A program made the position numbers and the translations under genes. A stretch of DNA of 64,000 bases from positions 1 through 64,000 of the forward strand of contig WRLE01000009.1 of assembly GCA_009777775.1 (NCBI GenBank), written 5' to 3'. Within the stretch, counting starts at the first letter, position 1; every line of letters begins with the position of its first letter. A model generated the notes under the pieces. The model was not told where the DNA came from. It did no database searches and worked only from the letters and a program-made list of their open reading frames with translations. This DNA comes from Oscillospiraceae bacterium (lineage in GTDB: Bacteria > Bacillota > Clostridia > Oscillospirales > Oscillospiraceae). Of this stretch, positions 1 to 7,917 are shown piece after piece.

Positions 1-11
1 CATGGTATTGA

Positions 12-149
12 AGGTGTGGTGCTAAGGAGGAGCAGCGGCGGCTCGAGGGCGGGTGGGGCGAAGGTAGCAACAAGTATACTGGTAATTTCAAGGGCGAGAC
101 GCCGCGTGAATGCTGGTTGTATTTCATCGATTTGAAATTAGTTTTGTGA
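12..149 (+). pseudogene. possible C-terminal ORF remnant
   Basis: An open frame of 45 codons follows a stop at 9-11 and ends at TGA 147-149. Its tail (GNFKGETPRECW then aromatic and aliphatic residues) looks more protein-like than random sequence, but there is no good start. Another frame is also open from base 1. The segment is much richer in GC than the DNA after it. It could be the end of a gene entering from the left with a frameshift, or a decayed fragment. I do not recognise a family. Confidence 0.2.
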
Positions 150-235
150 CATCCTGGCTCAGAATGACACGGCAGGTTCTGAGAAACGCTGCTTTTAATT
201 CCTAATTCATCATTCCTAATTCTCAACGATTTTAT
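146..235. repeat. dispersed intergenic repeats
   Basis: Two repeat types sit between the left-edge ORF and cbiX. A CTCAGAATGACA motif occurs at about 158-170 and recurs at about 22930 and, in variant form, at 700. A run of heptamers of the type CCTAATT follows at about 201-224. The heptamer run overlaps the end of cbiX and supplies its stop codon (TAG on the minus strand). Confidence 0.6.
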
Positions 236-575
236 CGATTACAATTTCTGCCAAGCGCCTGTCGGCACCCAGGGAATCTGTCATGGAAATCTCTATTTCC
301 GGATAGTCTTTCACCAGCTCTGCCACCATCTCTGGTATATCCTCTTTCAGATGAATTCCCATGAACAAAAAGTAAGGGATAATCTTAATCTCCGAAACAT
401 TGTTTTCAGCTAGAGCAGCAACTGCTTTTTCCGCAGTTCTATCTGAGTTACCCATAAATGCACACTCAATCATCCTATCAGGCAAGTTTTCCCTCACCAT
501 CTCAACGATTGCATCCAACACCGCTTCAGTTTCCGTCGCCCGACTTCCATGGGCAATAACCAGCACACCTTTCAT
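216..575 (-). CDS. cbiX: CbiX-type sirohydrochlorin cobaltochelatase, short form
   Basis: A 119-aa single-domain chelatase of the CbiX-small type, predicted to insert Co2+ into sirohydrochlorin at entry to the anaerobic cobalamin pathway; Fe or Ni insertion cannot be excluded. The N-terminal AHGSR motif carries the conserved metal-binding histidine, and a second conserved histidine lies in FMGIHLKEDIP. Short CbiX proteins act as homodimers, and the length fits. ATG at 575 is preferred over an upstream TTG at 584 because a GAGG motif sits 10 bases before it. It is the last gene of the cluster visible here, about 200 bases of repeats after hemL. The final codons lie in a heptamer repeat. Confidence 0.85.
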   Translation of the reverse strand: MKGVLVIAHGSRATETEAVLDAIVEMVRENLPDRMIECAFMGNSDRTAEKAVAALAENNVSEIKIIPYFLFMGIHLKEDIPEMVAELVKDYPEIEISMTDSLGADRRLAEIVIDKIVEN

Positions 576-778
576 AATTAACAAACCTCATTTCTAATTC
601 CTAAGTAACTTCTCGAAACCCCTTGCTATTTGATACATCGCAAATAATTTTATTGCATAGCATATCAGTAGTTCAACTAATTTAGATCCTTCGCTACGCT
701 CAAGATGACAAACTTGGAAATTTTCTCAAAAGTACTGAATAATTACATTCCTACTTCCTAATTCCTAACTCCTAACTC
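576..778. repeat. repeat-filled intergenic region between hemL and cbiX
   Basis: No gene is visible. A copy of the dispersed GATCCTTCGCTACGCTCAAG motif lies at about 685-704. A heptamer run (CCTAATT and CCTAACT units) spans about 748-790 and continues into the last codons of hemL. A single heptamer copy lies near 595-605. On the minus strand the heptamers read TTAGGAA or TTAGGAG, so they create many weak SD-like AGGA motifs. Confidence 0.65.
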
Positions 779-2056
779 CTAACTCCTAATCCCCACCAAG
801 GCTTCTCTAGCTTTTTCCAAAGTCACATCTATATCTGTTTCGCTGTGAGCAAGGGAAATAAACATTGCTTCAAACTGGGATGGTGCAAGATACACACCGC
901 TAGCCAGCATTTTTTGGAAATATTGAGCATAAAGAGCAGTATCAGCACCCCTGGCGGTTTCATAGTCTTTTACCGAATCGATGCCGAAAAACTGACATAC
1001 AAGGGAACCCACCTGGGTCACACAAGCTATCATGCCAAGCTCCTTTGCTATATTGTCTAGTCCAGCTCCCAGTTTTTCTCCCATTTTACCGAGATGCGTA
1101 TATAGCTCGTCACTATCCAACTGCTCCAATTGGGCAAAACCTGCCGCCATTGCTATGGGATTTCCCGAAAGGGTTCCAGCTTGGTAAACGGGTCCGCTGG
1201 GTGACACATAACTCATGATTTCCTTTCTGCCGCCATAAGCTCCCACAGGCATTCCGCCACCAATGATTTTGCCATATGTTACTATGTCCGCTTTCACATT
1301 AAAATACTCCTGCGCACCGCCTTTACCCAAACGAAAGCCTGTGATAATTTCATCGAAAATTAGCAATGCGCCATATTCATCGCAGAGTTTCCTAAGTCCG
1401 TTTAAATAACCTTCTTCGGGTAAAACAACACCCATATTCGCCGCAACAGGTTCTATAATCACACAGGCGACATCATTGTTTTTAAACAAATCTTCAACAA
1501 ATTCCAAATTATTATAGGGTGCCACCAAGGTATCTGCCGCAACTGCATCCGGTACTCCAGGGCTATCTGGCTGCCCAAAGGTCATGGCTCCAGAACCGGC
1601 TTTCACCAGCATACTGTCGGTATGTCCGTGATAACAACCTTCAAATTTGATTATTTTATTGCGCTGGGTAAAAGCGCGAGCAAGCCTCAAGGCACTCATA
1701 ACGGCTTCAGTACCCGAGTTCACCATTCTCACCATTTCGCAACCTGTAAGCTCCACCATTTTTTCTGCCAGCTTCACTTCATATTCGTTGGGCGCACCAA
1801 AACTGAGACCCCTTTGGGCTGCATCCAGCACAGCTTCTCGAACTGCCGGGTTATTGTGTCCCAAAATCATTGGTCCCCAAGATAGAACATAGTCAATATA
1901 CTCGTTCCCATCCACATCATATACCCTCGAGCCGTTTGTCTTTTCAATGAACAGCGGGTTTCCCCCCACGGCTCGAAAAGCGCGAACTGGGCTATTGACA
2001 CCTCCAGGCAAAACCGCTTGCGCCCTTAAAAAGAAGGCTTTGGATTTATCATTCAC
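779..2056 (-). CDS. hemL: glutamate-1-semialdehyde 2,1-aminomutase
   Basis: A 425-aa PLP enzyme that converts glutamate-1-semialdehyde to 5-aminolevulinate, the second step of the C5 pathway. It has the PGGVNSPVRAF N-terminal signature, a conserved FDEIITGFR segment, and the PLP lysine in TYGKIIGGGMPVG. The frame is open further upstream, but the GTG at 2056 overlaps the hemB stop by one base (TAGTG) and is preceded by GGGAG; starting there gives a normal N terminus. This implies translational coupling to hemB. The last residues GIRS and the stop are encoded by the heptamer repeat that follows, so the original C terminus may have been replaced. Confidence 0.95.
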   Translation of the reverse strand: MNDKSKAFFLRAQAVLPGGVNSPVRAFRAVGGNPLFIEKTNGSRVYDVDGNEYIDYVLSWGPMILGHNNPAVREAVLDAAQRGLSFGAPNEYEVKLAEKMVELTGCEMVRMVNSGTEAVMSALRLARAFTQRNKIIKFEGCYHGHTDSMLVKAGSGAMTFGQPDSPGVPDAVAADTLVAPYNNLEFVEDLFKNNDVACVIIEPVAANMGVVLPEEGYLNGLRKLCDEYGALLIFDEIITGFRLGKGGAQEYFNVKADIVTYGKIIGGGMPVGAYGGRKEIMSYVSPSGPVYQAGTLSGNPIAMAAGFAQLEQLDSDELYTHLGKMGEKLGAGLDNIAKELGMIACVTQVGSLVCQFFGIDSVKDYETARGADTALYAQYFQKMLASGVYLAPSQFEAMFISLAHSETDIDVTLEKAREALVGIRS

Positions 2057-3036
2057 TATCCTATATCTCCCTTCCCAATCGCAGCAGCAAGTTCCTTCGC
2101 ATAATATGTAATAAGTATATCCGCTCCAGCGCGGTATATGCTCACTGCACTTTCGCACATCACATTATATTCATCAATTAAGTCCGCCGCTCCAGCAGCT
2201 TTAATCATGGCATACTCCCCACTGACACTATATGCTGCAATTGGCAGATTAATCGCTTCCCTAGCTTTCGCTATAATATCCAGTGATGGCAGAGCCGGCT
2301 TGACTATAATGAGGTCTGCACTTTCATCAATGTCTATCATGATGCGTTTAATGGCTTCATTGCTGTTATGATAATCCATTTGATATGTCTTGCGGTCTCC
2401 GAACTGAGGAGCTGATCCAGCAGCATCTCTGAAAGGTCCATAAAAGGCTGAGGCATATTTGGCTGCGTAGCTCATAATGGGTATGTCTATAAAACCTTCG
2501 GAATCTAAACCTTGCCTCAGTGCTGCGATTGTTCCGTCCATCATTCCGGAAGGTGCCACCATGTCAGCACCTGCTTGAGCGTGGGACAGTGCGGTTTTCG
2601 CCAAAAGTGGTAAAGTGCTGTCGTTATCCACATAATCTTTGATAATCAGACCGCAATGGCCATGGGATGTGTATTCACACAAACACAGGTCAGTGATTAA
2701 ATATACATCACTACCAAATTGTTTTTTAATATTTCTCAGAGCTTGCTGAACAACACCATTTTCATCATATGCTCCGCTGCCCACTTCGTCCTTTTCCTCT
2801 GGTAAACCGAAAAACAGGAAAGAGCGCACACCTGCTTTCAAAGCTATTTCGATGCCTTGCACAATGGTATCTGGGCTGTATCTCACCTGTCCTTCAAGGG
2901 ATGGGATGTCCTCCACTATACCTGTCCCCTCTCGGATAAACATGGGATAAATGAGGGAGTTTACAGATAGCCTCGTTTCCCGAGTCATTTTTCGCAATAA
3001 ATCGCTGCCCCTTAGTCTTCTTGTTCTGATGTCCAT
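2056..3036 (-). CDS. hemB: porphobilinogen synthase (ALA dehydratase)
   Basis: A 326-aa enzyme that condenses two 5-aminolevulinate molecules into porphobilinogen. The DLCLCEYTSHGHCG cysteine cluster marks a zinc-dependent type. One Schiff-base lysine lies in SYAAKYASAFYGPFRDA and the second in the IIVKPALPSLD region (MVKPAL in many homologues). MVAPSGMMDG is also conserved. The ATG overlaps the stop of the upstream cobA-hemD gene by one base (TAATG), so the two are translationally coupled. Length is normal. Confidence 0.96.
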   Translation of the reverse strand: MDIRTRRLRGSDLLRKMTRETRLSVNSLIYPMFIREGTGIVEDIPSLEGQVRYSPDTIVQGIEIALKAGVRSFLFFGLPEEKDEVGSGAYDENGVVQQALRNIKKQFGSDVYLITDLCLCEYTSHGHCGLIIKDYVDNDSTLPLLAKTALSHAQAGADMVAPSGMMDGTIAALRQGLDSEGFIDIPIMSYAAKYASAFYGPFRDAAGSAPQFGDRKTYQMDYHNSNEAIKRIMIDIDESADLIIVKPALPSLDIIAKAREAINLPIAAYSVSGEYAMIKAAGAADLIDEYNVMCESAVSIYRAGADILITYYAKELAAAIGKGDIG

Positions 3037-4508
3037 TATATTAGCAACTCCTTTATAGTAGTGACTAAACTATCAATACTCGCTTTTTCGGAAATGATTG
3101 TTTCCATGCCATATGACATTGCTTTTTCTGCGGTGCTTTTACCTATGCATATAGCCTTAATTTTACTCAAATCCACTTCTTTTATTGATGCCGAAAACCA
3201 CTGGACAGCAGATGAACTGGTAAATGCTGCGTATTGGGTTTCTGGTATGACAACTTCCTTCAATTTCAGTTCTTTGTCATAAATGGCAACATCCTCAAAC
3301 TGGATTTTCGCATCTGTCAAGAGCTTTGTTAAATCCTCTGCACCATCTTTCGCCCTGGTTATCAATAGCTTATCACCATCATTTACAAGTTCGCTTAAAC
3401 CTTGCGCTAAAGCCACACCATTATATTCATCAGGATTATAATCAGAGTTTATGCCCCGCTTTTTCAGTTCTCTCGCTGTTTCTGCCCCAACGCAGGCAGT
3501 ATTTAGATGATGTAACTCCCTGATGTCAAGACCCATTTCCGAGATGCAATCAAAGAATGTGTTGACTCCCACTGCGCTGGTGAACACAAGCCAAGAAAAG
3601 CTGTCTATCTCCTCAATTGCCATTCGAATATCGCTTCCCACTTCGGTGAGAGGAACTATTTTCGGGCTTGGCATCTCAAAGACTTGGGCACCCAGCTCCC
3701 TGAGATTGTCTGAGAGCCTTGATGTGCCCGGGCTTGCTCGAGCGACGATAATGCTTTTTCCATGGAGAGGACGCCCGCTAATCCAGTCGTAATCCATGGA
3801 TAGCTCGCAGACTTTTCCAACGATAATCAAAGATGGCGAAACAACAGAGTTCTCTTCTGCAATGGAGGGCAGTGTGCTGACAGTACCCACGAATTTCCTT
3901 TGATTGTTGTATGTGGCGTTTTCCACCACCGCCGCTGGCATATCTTTGTCCATTCCAGCTGAAATACAACCTTCGCAGATGCTTTTCAAAGATGAAACTC
4001 CCATTAAAAAGACCAAAGTTCCACCTGTACGCACAAGGGCTTCAAAGTCAATATTCGTTGGTTCATTGTTTCTGGCATGTCCTGTAATAATATGAAAAGA
4101 TGACGCATAATCCCTGTGGGTTACGGGGATTCCAGCATAGGCAGGTCCAGAGATTGCAGAGGTTACGCCAGGAACCACCTCAAAGGGGATGTTGTTTTCC
4201 ACCAGGAGTTCCAGTTCCTCTCCGCCTCGTCCGAACACAAAGGGGTCGCCGCCCTTTAGTCTGACGACATTTTTCCCTTCTTTCGCTTTTTCCACCAACA
4301 TTTTATTGATTTCTTCTTGGGGAACAGGATGGTTTCCAACATATTTACCCACATCAATAATCTCTGCACTTTCAGGTAGCATCGCCATTATTTCAGGTCC
4401 CACAAACCTATCATGGAGAATAACATCAGCCTCCAAAATCCGCTGTGCTCCCTTCAAAGTCAACAACCCTTTATCTCCAGGACCCGCTCCGACTAGTGTT
4501 ACAAGCAT
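3036..4508 (-). CDS. cobA-hemD: uroporphyrinogen-III C-methyltransferase / uroporphyrinogen-III synthase fusion
   Basis: A 490-aa bifunctional protein. Residues 1 to about 240 are the SAM-dependent SUMT domain (VGAGPGDKGLLTLKG at the start, then LKGGDPFVFGRGGEE), which methylates uroporphyrinogen III at C2 and C7 to precorrin-2. Residues from about 250 onward are the HemD domain, which closes and inverts ring D of hydroxymethylbilane. This fusion is common in Clostridia and channels HemC product into the corrin/siroheme branch. ATG at 4508 has GAGGTG seven bases upstream. hemC lies upstream across a repeat-filled gap and hemB downstream with a one-base overlap. Confidence 0.95.
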   Translation of the reverse strand: MLVTLVGAGPGDKGLLTLKGAQRILEADVILHDRFVGPEIMAMLPESAEIIDVGKYVGNHPVPQEEINKMLVEKAKEGKNVVRLKGGDPFVFGRGGEELELLVENNIPFEVVPGVTSAISGPAYAGIPVTHRDYASSFHIITGHARNNEPTNIDFEALVRTGGTLVFLMGVSSLKSICEGCISAGMDKDMPAAVVENATYNNQRKFVGTVSTLPSIAEENSVVSPSLIIVGKVCELSMDYDWISGRPLHGKSIIVARASPGTSRLSDNLRELGAQVFEMPSPKIVPLTEVGSDIRMAIEEIDSFSWLVFTSAVGVNTFFDCISEMGLDIRELHHLNTACVGAETARELKKRGINSDYNPDEYNGVALAQGLSELVNDGDKLLITRAKDGAEDLTKLLTDAKIQFEDVAIYDKELKLKEVVIPETQYAAFTSSSAVQWFSASIKEVDLSKIKAICIGKSTAEKAMSYGMETIISEKASIDSLVTTIKELLI

Positions 4509-4635
4509 AAATAAGCACCTCTTTAATAATTAACAATGAACAATTAATAATGAACAATTAATATCTAGTAATGGCCAATTTGAAAATTGTCGTTTTGTAC
4601 CTCATTCGTCATTCCTAATTCCTAATTCCTAATTC
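4509..4635. repeat. repeat-filled gap between hemC and cobA-hemD
   Basis: Two low-complexity families occur. About 4525-4562 has alternating AATGAACAATTA-type units. About 4606-4655 has at least five heptamers of the form CCTAATT or CCTAACT. The heptamers run into the hemC reading frame and encode its final residues and stop. No gene or convincing terminator is seen. Confidence 0.7.
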
Positions 4636-5514
4636 CTAACTCCTAACTCCTAATTGCGACGCAAGTTGCTTGCCTAGGTACTCGGCTTCGGTTGCTGCTC
4701 CGGAAATGTTGCCTAGTTTTACATTGCCTGATTCATCAACATGCATTCCCATTATATTAAGCTCGCTGCCATTAAGCTTCGCATATACTGCCACTGGTGA
4801 TGTGCAGCTGCTTCCTAAGGTCTTAAGGAATTGCCTTTCGGCTTTTGATACAATTTCCGATTCAGTATTATGGAAACTCTGAAGATATGAATAGTCTTCG
4901 CCCGCTCTCCCTTGAACCGCAAGGATTCCTTGAGAGCCCGAGGGAATCATTTCTTCAGGGGTGAAAACATGGTTTATCCTGCTTTGCAAAGACAGACGAT
5001 TTAAACCTGCTTGTGCCAATATCAATGCCCCATATTCTCCACTATCGAGCTTAGCCAGTCTGGTCTGTACATTTCCCCTCACTGGCTGCACATCATAACC
5101 TTCGTACAATCTAGAAAACTGAATCGCTCGCCTTTGGCTGGAAGAACCCACCGGCTTCGATATGTCCATTTCGCTAACACCTTTTGGTAGCACCAAAGCA
5201 TCAAAAGGAGCTTCGCGTTCGGAGATTGCAACAATGGGTAAATCATCGTTATCTTCGTATGGCATATCTTTGTAGCTGTGTACGGCTATGTCCACTTCAC
5301 CATTTAAAAGAGCATATTCCAGTTCCTTAATGAATAGTCCTTTTCCGCCGATGTCATCAAGGCTTCTATCTTGGATAATATCTCCCGTTGTTTTAATAAG
5401 CACCAGTTCCAGCTCAATATCGGGATTGCTTTGTGAAATGGCATCCATTACGATTTTCGATTGGGTAACAGCAAGTTCACTCTCTCTGCTACCAATTCTA
5501 ATAAGTTTAGCCAT
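4636..5514 (-). CDS. hemC: hydroxymethylbilane synthase (porphobilinogen deaminase)
   Basis: A 292-aa enzyme that polymerises four porphobilinogens into hydroxymethylbilane. The N terminus has RIGSRESELAVTQ; KDMPYEDNDDLPI and SSQRRAIQ are the usual substrate-binding regions; the dipyrromethane cofactor cysteine is in LGSSCTSPVAVYA. ATG at 5514 follows a GGGAG motif, 14 bases after the upstream cobK fusion gene. The C-terminal LGVRS and the stop come from the adjoining heptamer repeat, as in hemL and hemA. Confidence 0.96.
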   Translation of the reverse strand: MAKLIRIGSRESELAVTQSKIVMDAISQSNPDIELELVLIKTTGDIIQDRSLDDIGGKGLFIKELEYALLNGEVDIAVHSYKDMPYEDNDDLPIVAISEREAPFDALVLPKGVSEMDISKPVGSSSQRRAIQFSRLYEGYDVQPVRGNVQTRLAKLDSGEYGALILAQAGLNRLSLQSRINHVFTPEEMIPSGSQGILAVQGRAGEDYSYLQSFHNTESEIVSKAERQFLKTLGSSCTSPVAVYAKLNGSELNIMGMHVDESGNVKLGNISGAATEAEYLGKQLASQLGVRS

Positions 5515-5528
5515 ATAACTCCCACTCC

Positions 5529-6833
5529 TTAAAGAAACATATCTCTTATTTTCTGCGCCAGCTCTCTAACACCTGCATGATTGCCGTCTTTTGAAACTAG
5601 CCCCATGACATAGTTTTCGTTTTCCATAATGGCAGGGAAGTAGAATGTGCATTCATCTCTCTGGTCGGCGACTGAAATGAAAATATTCTGGCTAGATGCT
5701 TCAATCATGGCATCGTTGTTTGTTTGCCGATTATCCGTAGCCGTGAGGACGATAAATGGGTTAATTTCAGCAATATCACCCTTTTGATATTCTCTTTCAA
5801 CAAGCAGCAGTTTATTGTCCTTAGCTTCTGATTTAATATATTCGCTGGCTTTCGGTGCGATGACTATTATCGACGCTCCGAAAGATTGAAGGGTTTTGAC
5901 GCGCCGCTCCGCAATGTTTCCTGCACCGATTACCAGTACTTTTTTATTTTCCATATCTACAAATAGCGGAAAAAAGCTGTTTGCACCGGCTTCGCCTGCC
6001 TGACTTGCTTCGCTTTTTGCATCAGCTCCGCTAGCCTCGCTTACTCCGCTAACCTCGCCTGCTTCACCTGCATCATCAGCGATACCAAATAGATTCAACA
6101 TTTCATCATAAGTATAACCTTTTTCAGATGGTGGTCTCGATATGAGGACTACCTTGCATTCAGCTGATTTTGCAGCAGCTATTTTTTCCACAACACCACC
6201 AACAACACCAGAGTCTTTTGTAACCAAATATTTCGCATTCGCCTTTTTCAAGGTGGCAATGTTCATTTCAATACTAAATGGACCTTGCATACAAATAATA
6301 TTCGCTCCACGATACCCGAGCTGTATGGCGTGTTCCAAAGAATCTTCCATGGGAAGGATTCTAGGGTAAAAACGAGTGGAATAATCACGCCCTTTGGCGA
6401 ATATCTCCAAATCCTTACTACCTGTGGTCAATAAAACATTTTCGTCATTATCATTGAGCAGCTTCACGGCGGCGGCGGTATCTTCGACAAATATCACATC
6501 CTCTGACACTTCGCTTTGGAGTCTTTCAAGTCGTAAATACCTTTGTCTCCCTTCATCCGCTGCCGCTTTGATGTTATCAGTTACCAAGGTTGCATATGGG
6601 TGAGTGGCATCTATGATGTAATCAAATGAGCCTCTACTAATAAGCTCCACCATTTCATCTTTACTAAGCCGACCAGAAAGAACCGTTGCCTTTTGCGCTA
6701 TGTTTGCATCTCCATCTGCTATATCTGCTCCATATTCGGTGGCAACAGACAAAGTGACATCAAACCCAGCAACCGCAAGAGCAGCAGCCAGCTCCCGCCC
6801 CTCAGTAGTCCCCCCAAATATGAGAATCTTCAC
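5529..6833 (-). CDS. cobK: precorrin-6A reductase (CobK/CbiJ) fused to precorrin-2 dehydrogenase (CysG-N/Met8-like)
   Basis: A 434-aa fusion. The first ~250 residues form CobK/CbiJ (FGGTTEGRELA nucleotide-binding start, IDATHPYA), which reduces (cobalt-)precorrin-6A with NAD(P)H. A ~35-residue linker rich in Ala, Gly, Glu and Ser follows. The last ~150 residues form the NAD-dependent precorrin-2 dehydrogenase (VIGAGNIAERRV, then LTATDNRQTN), which makes sirohydrochlorin. The two activities act at distant points of the pathway, so the fusion is unusual. GTG at 6833 is chosen because GGGG lies eight bases before it; an in-frame GTG at 6842 directly abuts that motif. An alternative is that only one domain is active. 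Confidence 0.9.
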   Translation of the reverse strand: MKILIFGGTTEGRELAAALAVAGFDVTLSVATEYGADIADGDANIAQKATVLSGRLSKDEMVELISRGSFDYIIDATHPYATLVTDNIKAAADEGRQRYLRLERLQSEVSEDVIFVEDTAAAVKLLNDNDENVLLTTGSKDLEIFAKGRDYSTRFYPRILPMEDSLEHAIQLGYRGANIICMQGPFSIEMNIATLKKANAKYLVTKDSGVVGGVVEKIAAAKSAECKVVLISRPPSEKGYTYDEMLNLFGIADDAGEAGEVSGVSEASGADAKSEASQAGEAGANSFFPLFVDMENKKVLVIGAGNIAERRVKTLQSFGASIIVIAPKASEYIKSEAKDNKLLLVEREYQKGDIAEINPFIVLTATDNRQTNNDAMIEASSQNIFISVADQRDECTFYFPAIMENENYVMGLVSKDGNHAGVRELAQKIRDMFL

Positions 6834-7032
6834 AACAAACACCCCGCTTTAATAATGAACAATGAGCAATGAATAATGAACAATTATAATTTTGATTATT
6901 TGTGGAATGATATTTATTTATCTATTCCTCGTTCTTGTTCGGGCGAATGCTATTCGCCCCTACATCTTATTCCTAACTCCTGATTCCTAACTCCTAATTC
7001 CAGCTCCTAAATCCTCATCCCTCATTCCTAAC
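6834..7032. repeat. repeat cluster between cbiH and the cobK fusion
   Basis: No gene is visible. About 6851-6888 has AATGAACAAT-type units. An inverted repeat, GGGCGAAT at 6941-6948 and ATTCGCCC at 6952-6959 followed by CTACAT, could form a compact hairpin; a near-identical copy lies at 7890-7909. Heptamers (CCTAACT, CCTGATT, CCTAATT) fill about 6969-7031 and abut the stop of cbiH. Confidence 0.7.
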
Positions 7033-7761
7033 TCATACAGCGTATCCCCTGGTGGTTACCAGTTTATTGTCGATAATGACAGTTGTTGAGTTACCTATGA
7101 TTACTGTGGTGAACATATCGACATTCCTGCTTTGAAGCTCATCTAGGGTGCATATCGCAACTTCTGTCGTATCTCCCCTGTATGCATTTTTCACATATCC
7201 ACATTTCGTGTCGGGAGCCTTGTGCCGCAAGGATATTTGGCAGGCCCTTTGTAGATAATCGCTTCTTTGTGAGCTTTGGGGATTGTATATGCAAACAACC
7301 ATATCGGCACTACTACAAGCATCTAATCTTTTCTCTATTATCTCCCAAGGAGTTAAATGATCTGAAAGGCTGATTACAGCAAAATCATTGGTCAAAGGCG
7401 ACCCTAGAATGGCTGCTGCCGACACCGCTGCTGTAATGCCTGGAATCACCTCAATCTCCACCGAGGGGTGCTTTTCTGCCAGTTCATATAGTAGTGATGC
7501 CATTCCATATATCCCAGCATCTCCACTGGACACAACACTGACCGTCTTTCCTTTCAAGGCTTCTTCCACCGCCGCAGCACAGCGTTCAGTTTCTCCTGTC
7601 ATCCCCGTGGAGATGAGTTCCTTACCCGCTGTGAGCTCAGTAATAAGTGCCATATATGTGGTATAACCCACAATGACATCACTTTGTAGCAATGCTTCCC
7701 GAGCACGAGGTGCCATATAATCCAAATCCCCAGGTCCCAATCCGATGGCGAATAATTTCAT
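7033..7761 (-). CDS. cbiH: precorrin-3B / cobalt-precorrin-3 C17-methyltransferase
   Basis: A 242-aa SAM-dependent methyltransferase of the tetrapyrrole methylase fold. It methylates C17 with ring contraction in the corrin pathway. Evidence is the IGLGPGDLDYMAPRA start, the SSGDAGIYGMASL loop, EVIPGITAAVSAAAILGSPL, and a LSDHLTPWE segment typical of CobJ/CbiH rather than CbiF or CbiL. ATG at 7761 follows AAGGTGG with about ten bases of spacing. Repeat-filled gaps lie on both sides, so it may rely on read-through from the riboswitch promoter. Confidence 0.93.
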   Translation of the reverse strand: MKLFAIGLGPGDLDYMAPRAREALLQSDVIVGYTTYMALITELTAGKELISTGMTGETERCAAAVEEALKGKTVSVVSSGDAGIYGMASLLYELAEKHPSVEIEVIPGITAAVSAAAILGSPLTNDFAVISLSDHLTPWEIIEKRLDACSSADMVVCIYNPQSSQRSDYLQRACQISLRHKAPDTKCGYVKNAYRGDTTEVAICTLDELQSRNVDMFTTVIIGNSTTVIIDNKLVTTRGYAV

Positions 7762-7917
7762 GTTTAAGTAACCACCTTTTTTAATTAATGATAAATGATG
7801 AATAATGAATAATTAACGATGAATGATTTATCAATGAACAATGAACGATGTACAATTAACAATGAATGATTGTCGGTTCTTGTGGATTCGGGCGAATTGC
7901 CATTCGCCCCTACATAC
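7762..7917. repeat. repeat cluster between hemA and cbiH
   Basis: About 7783-7868 is a run of imperfect AATGAACAAT/AATGATGAAT units. The inverted repeat GGGCGAAT (7890-7897) / ATTCGCCC (7902-7909) followed by CTACAT matches the copy at 6941-6959. A short heptamer stretch begins at about 7917 and overlaps the end of hemA. No frame here continues the HemA C-terminal domain. Confidence 0.7.
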
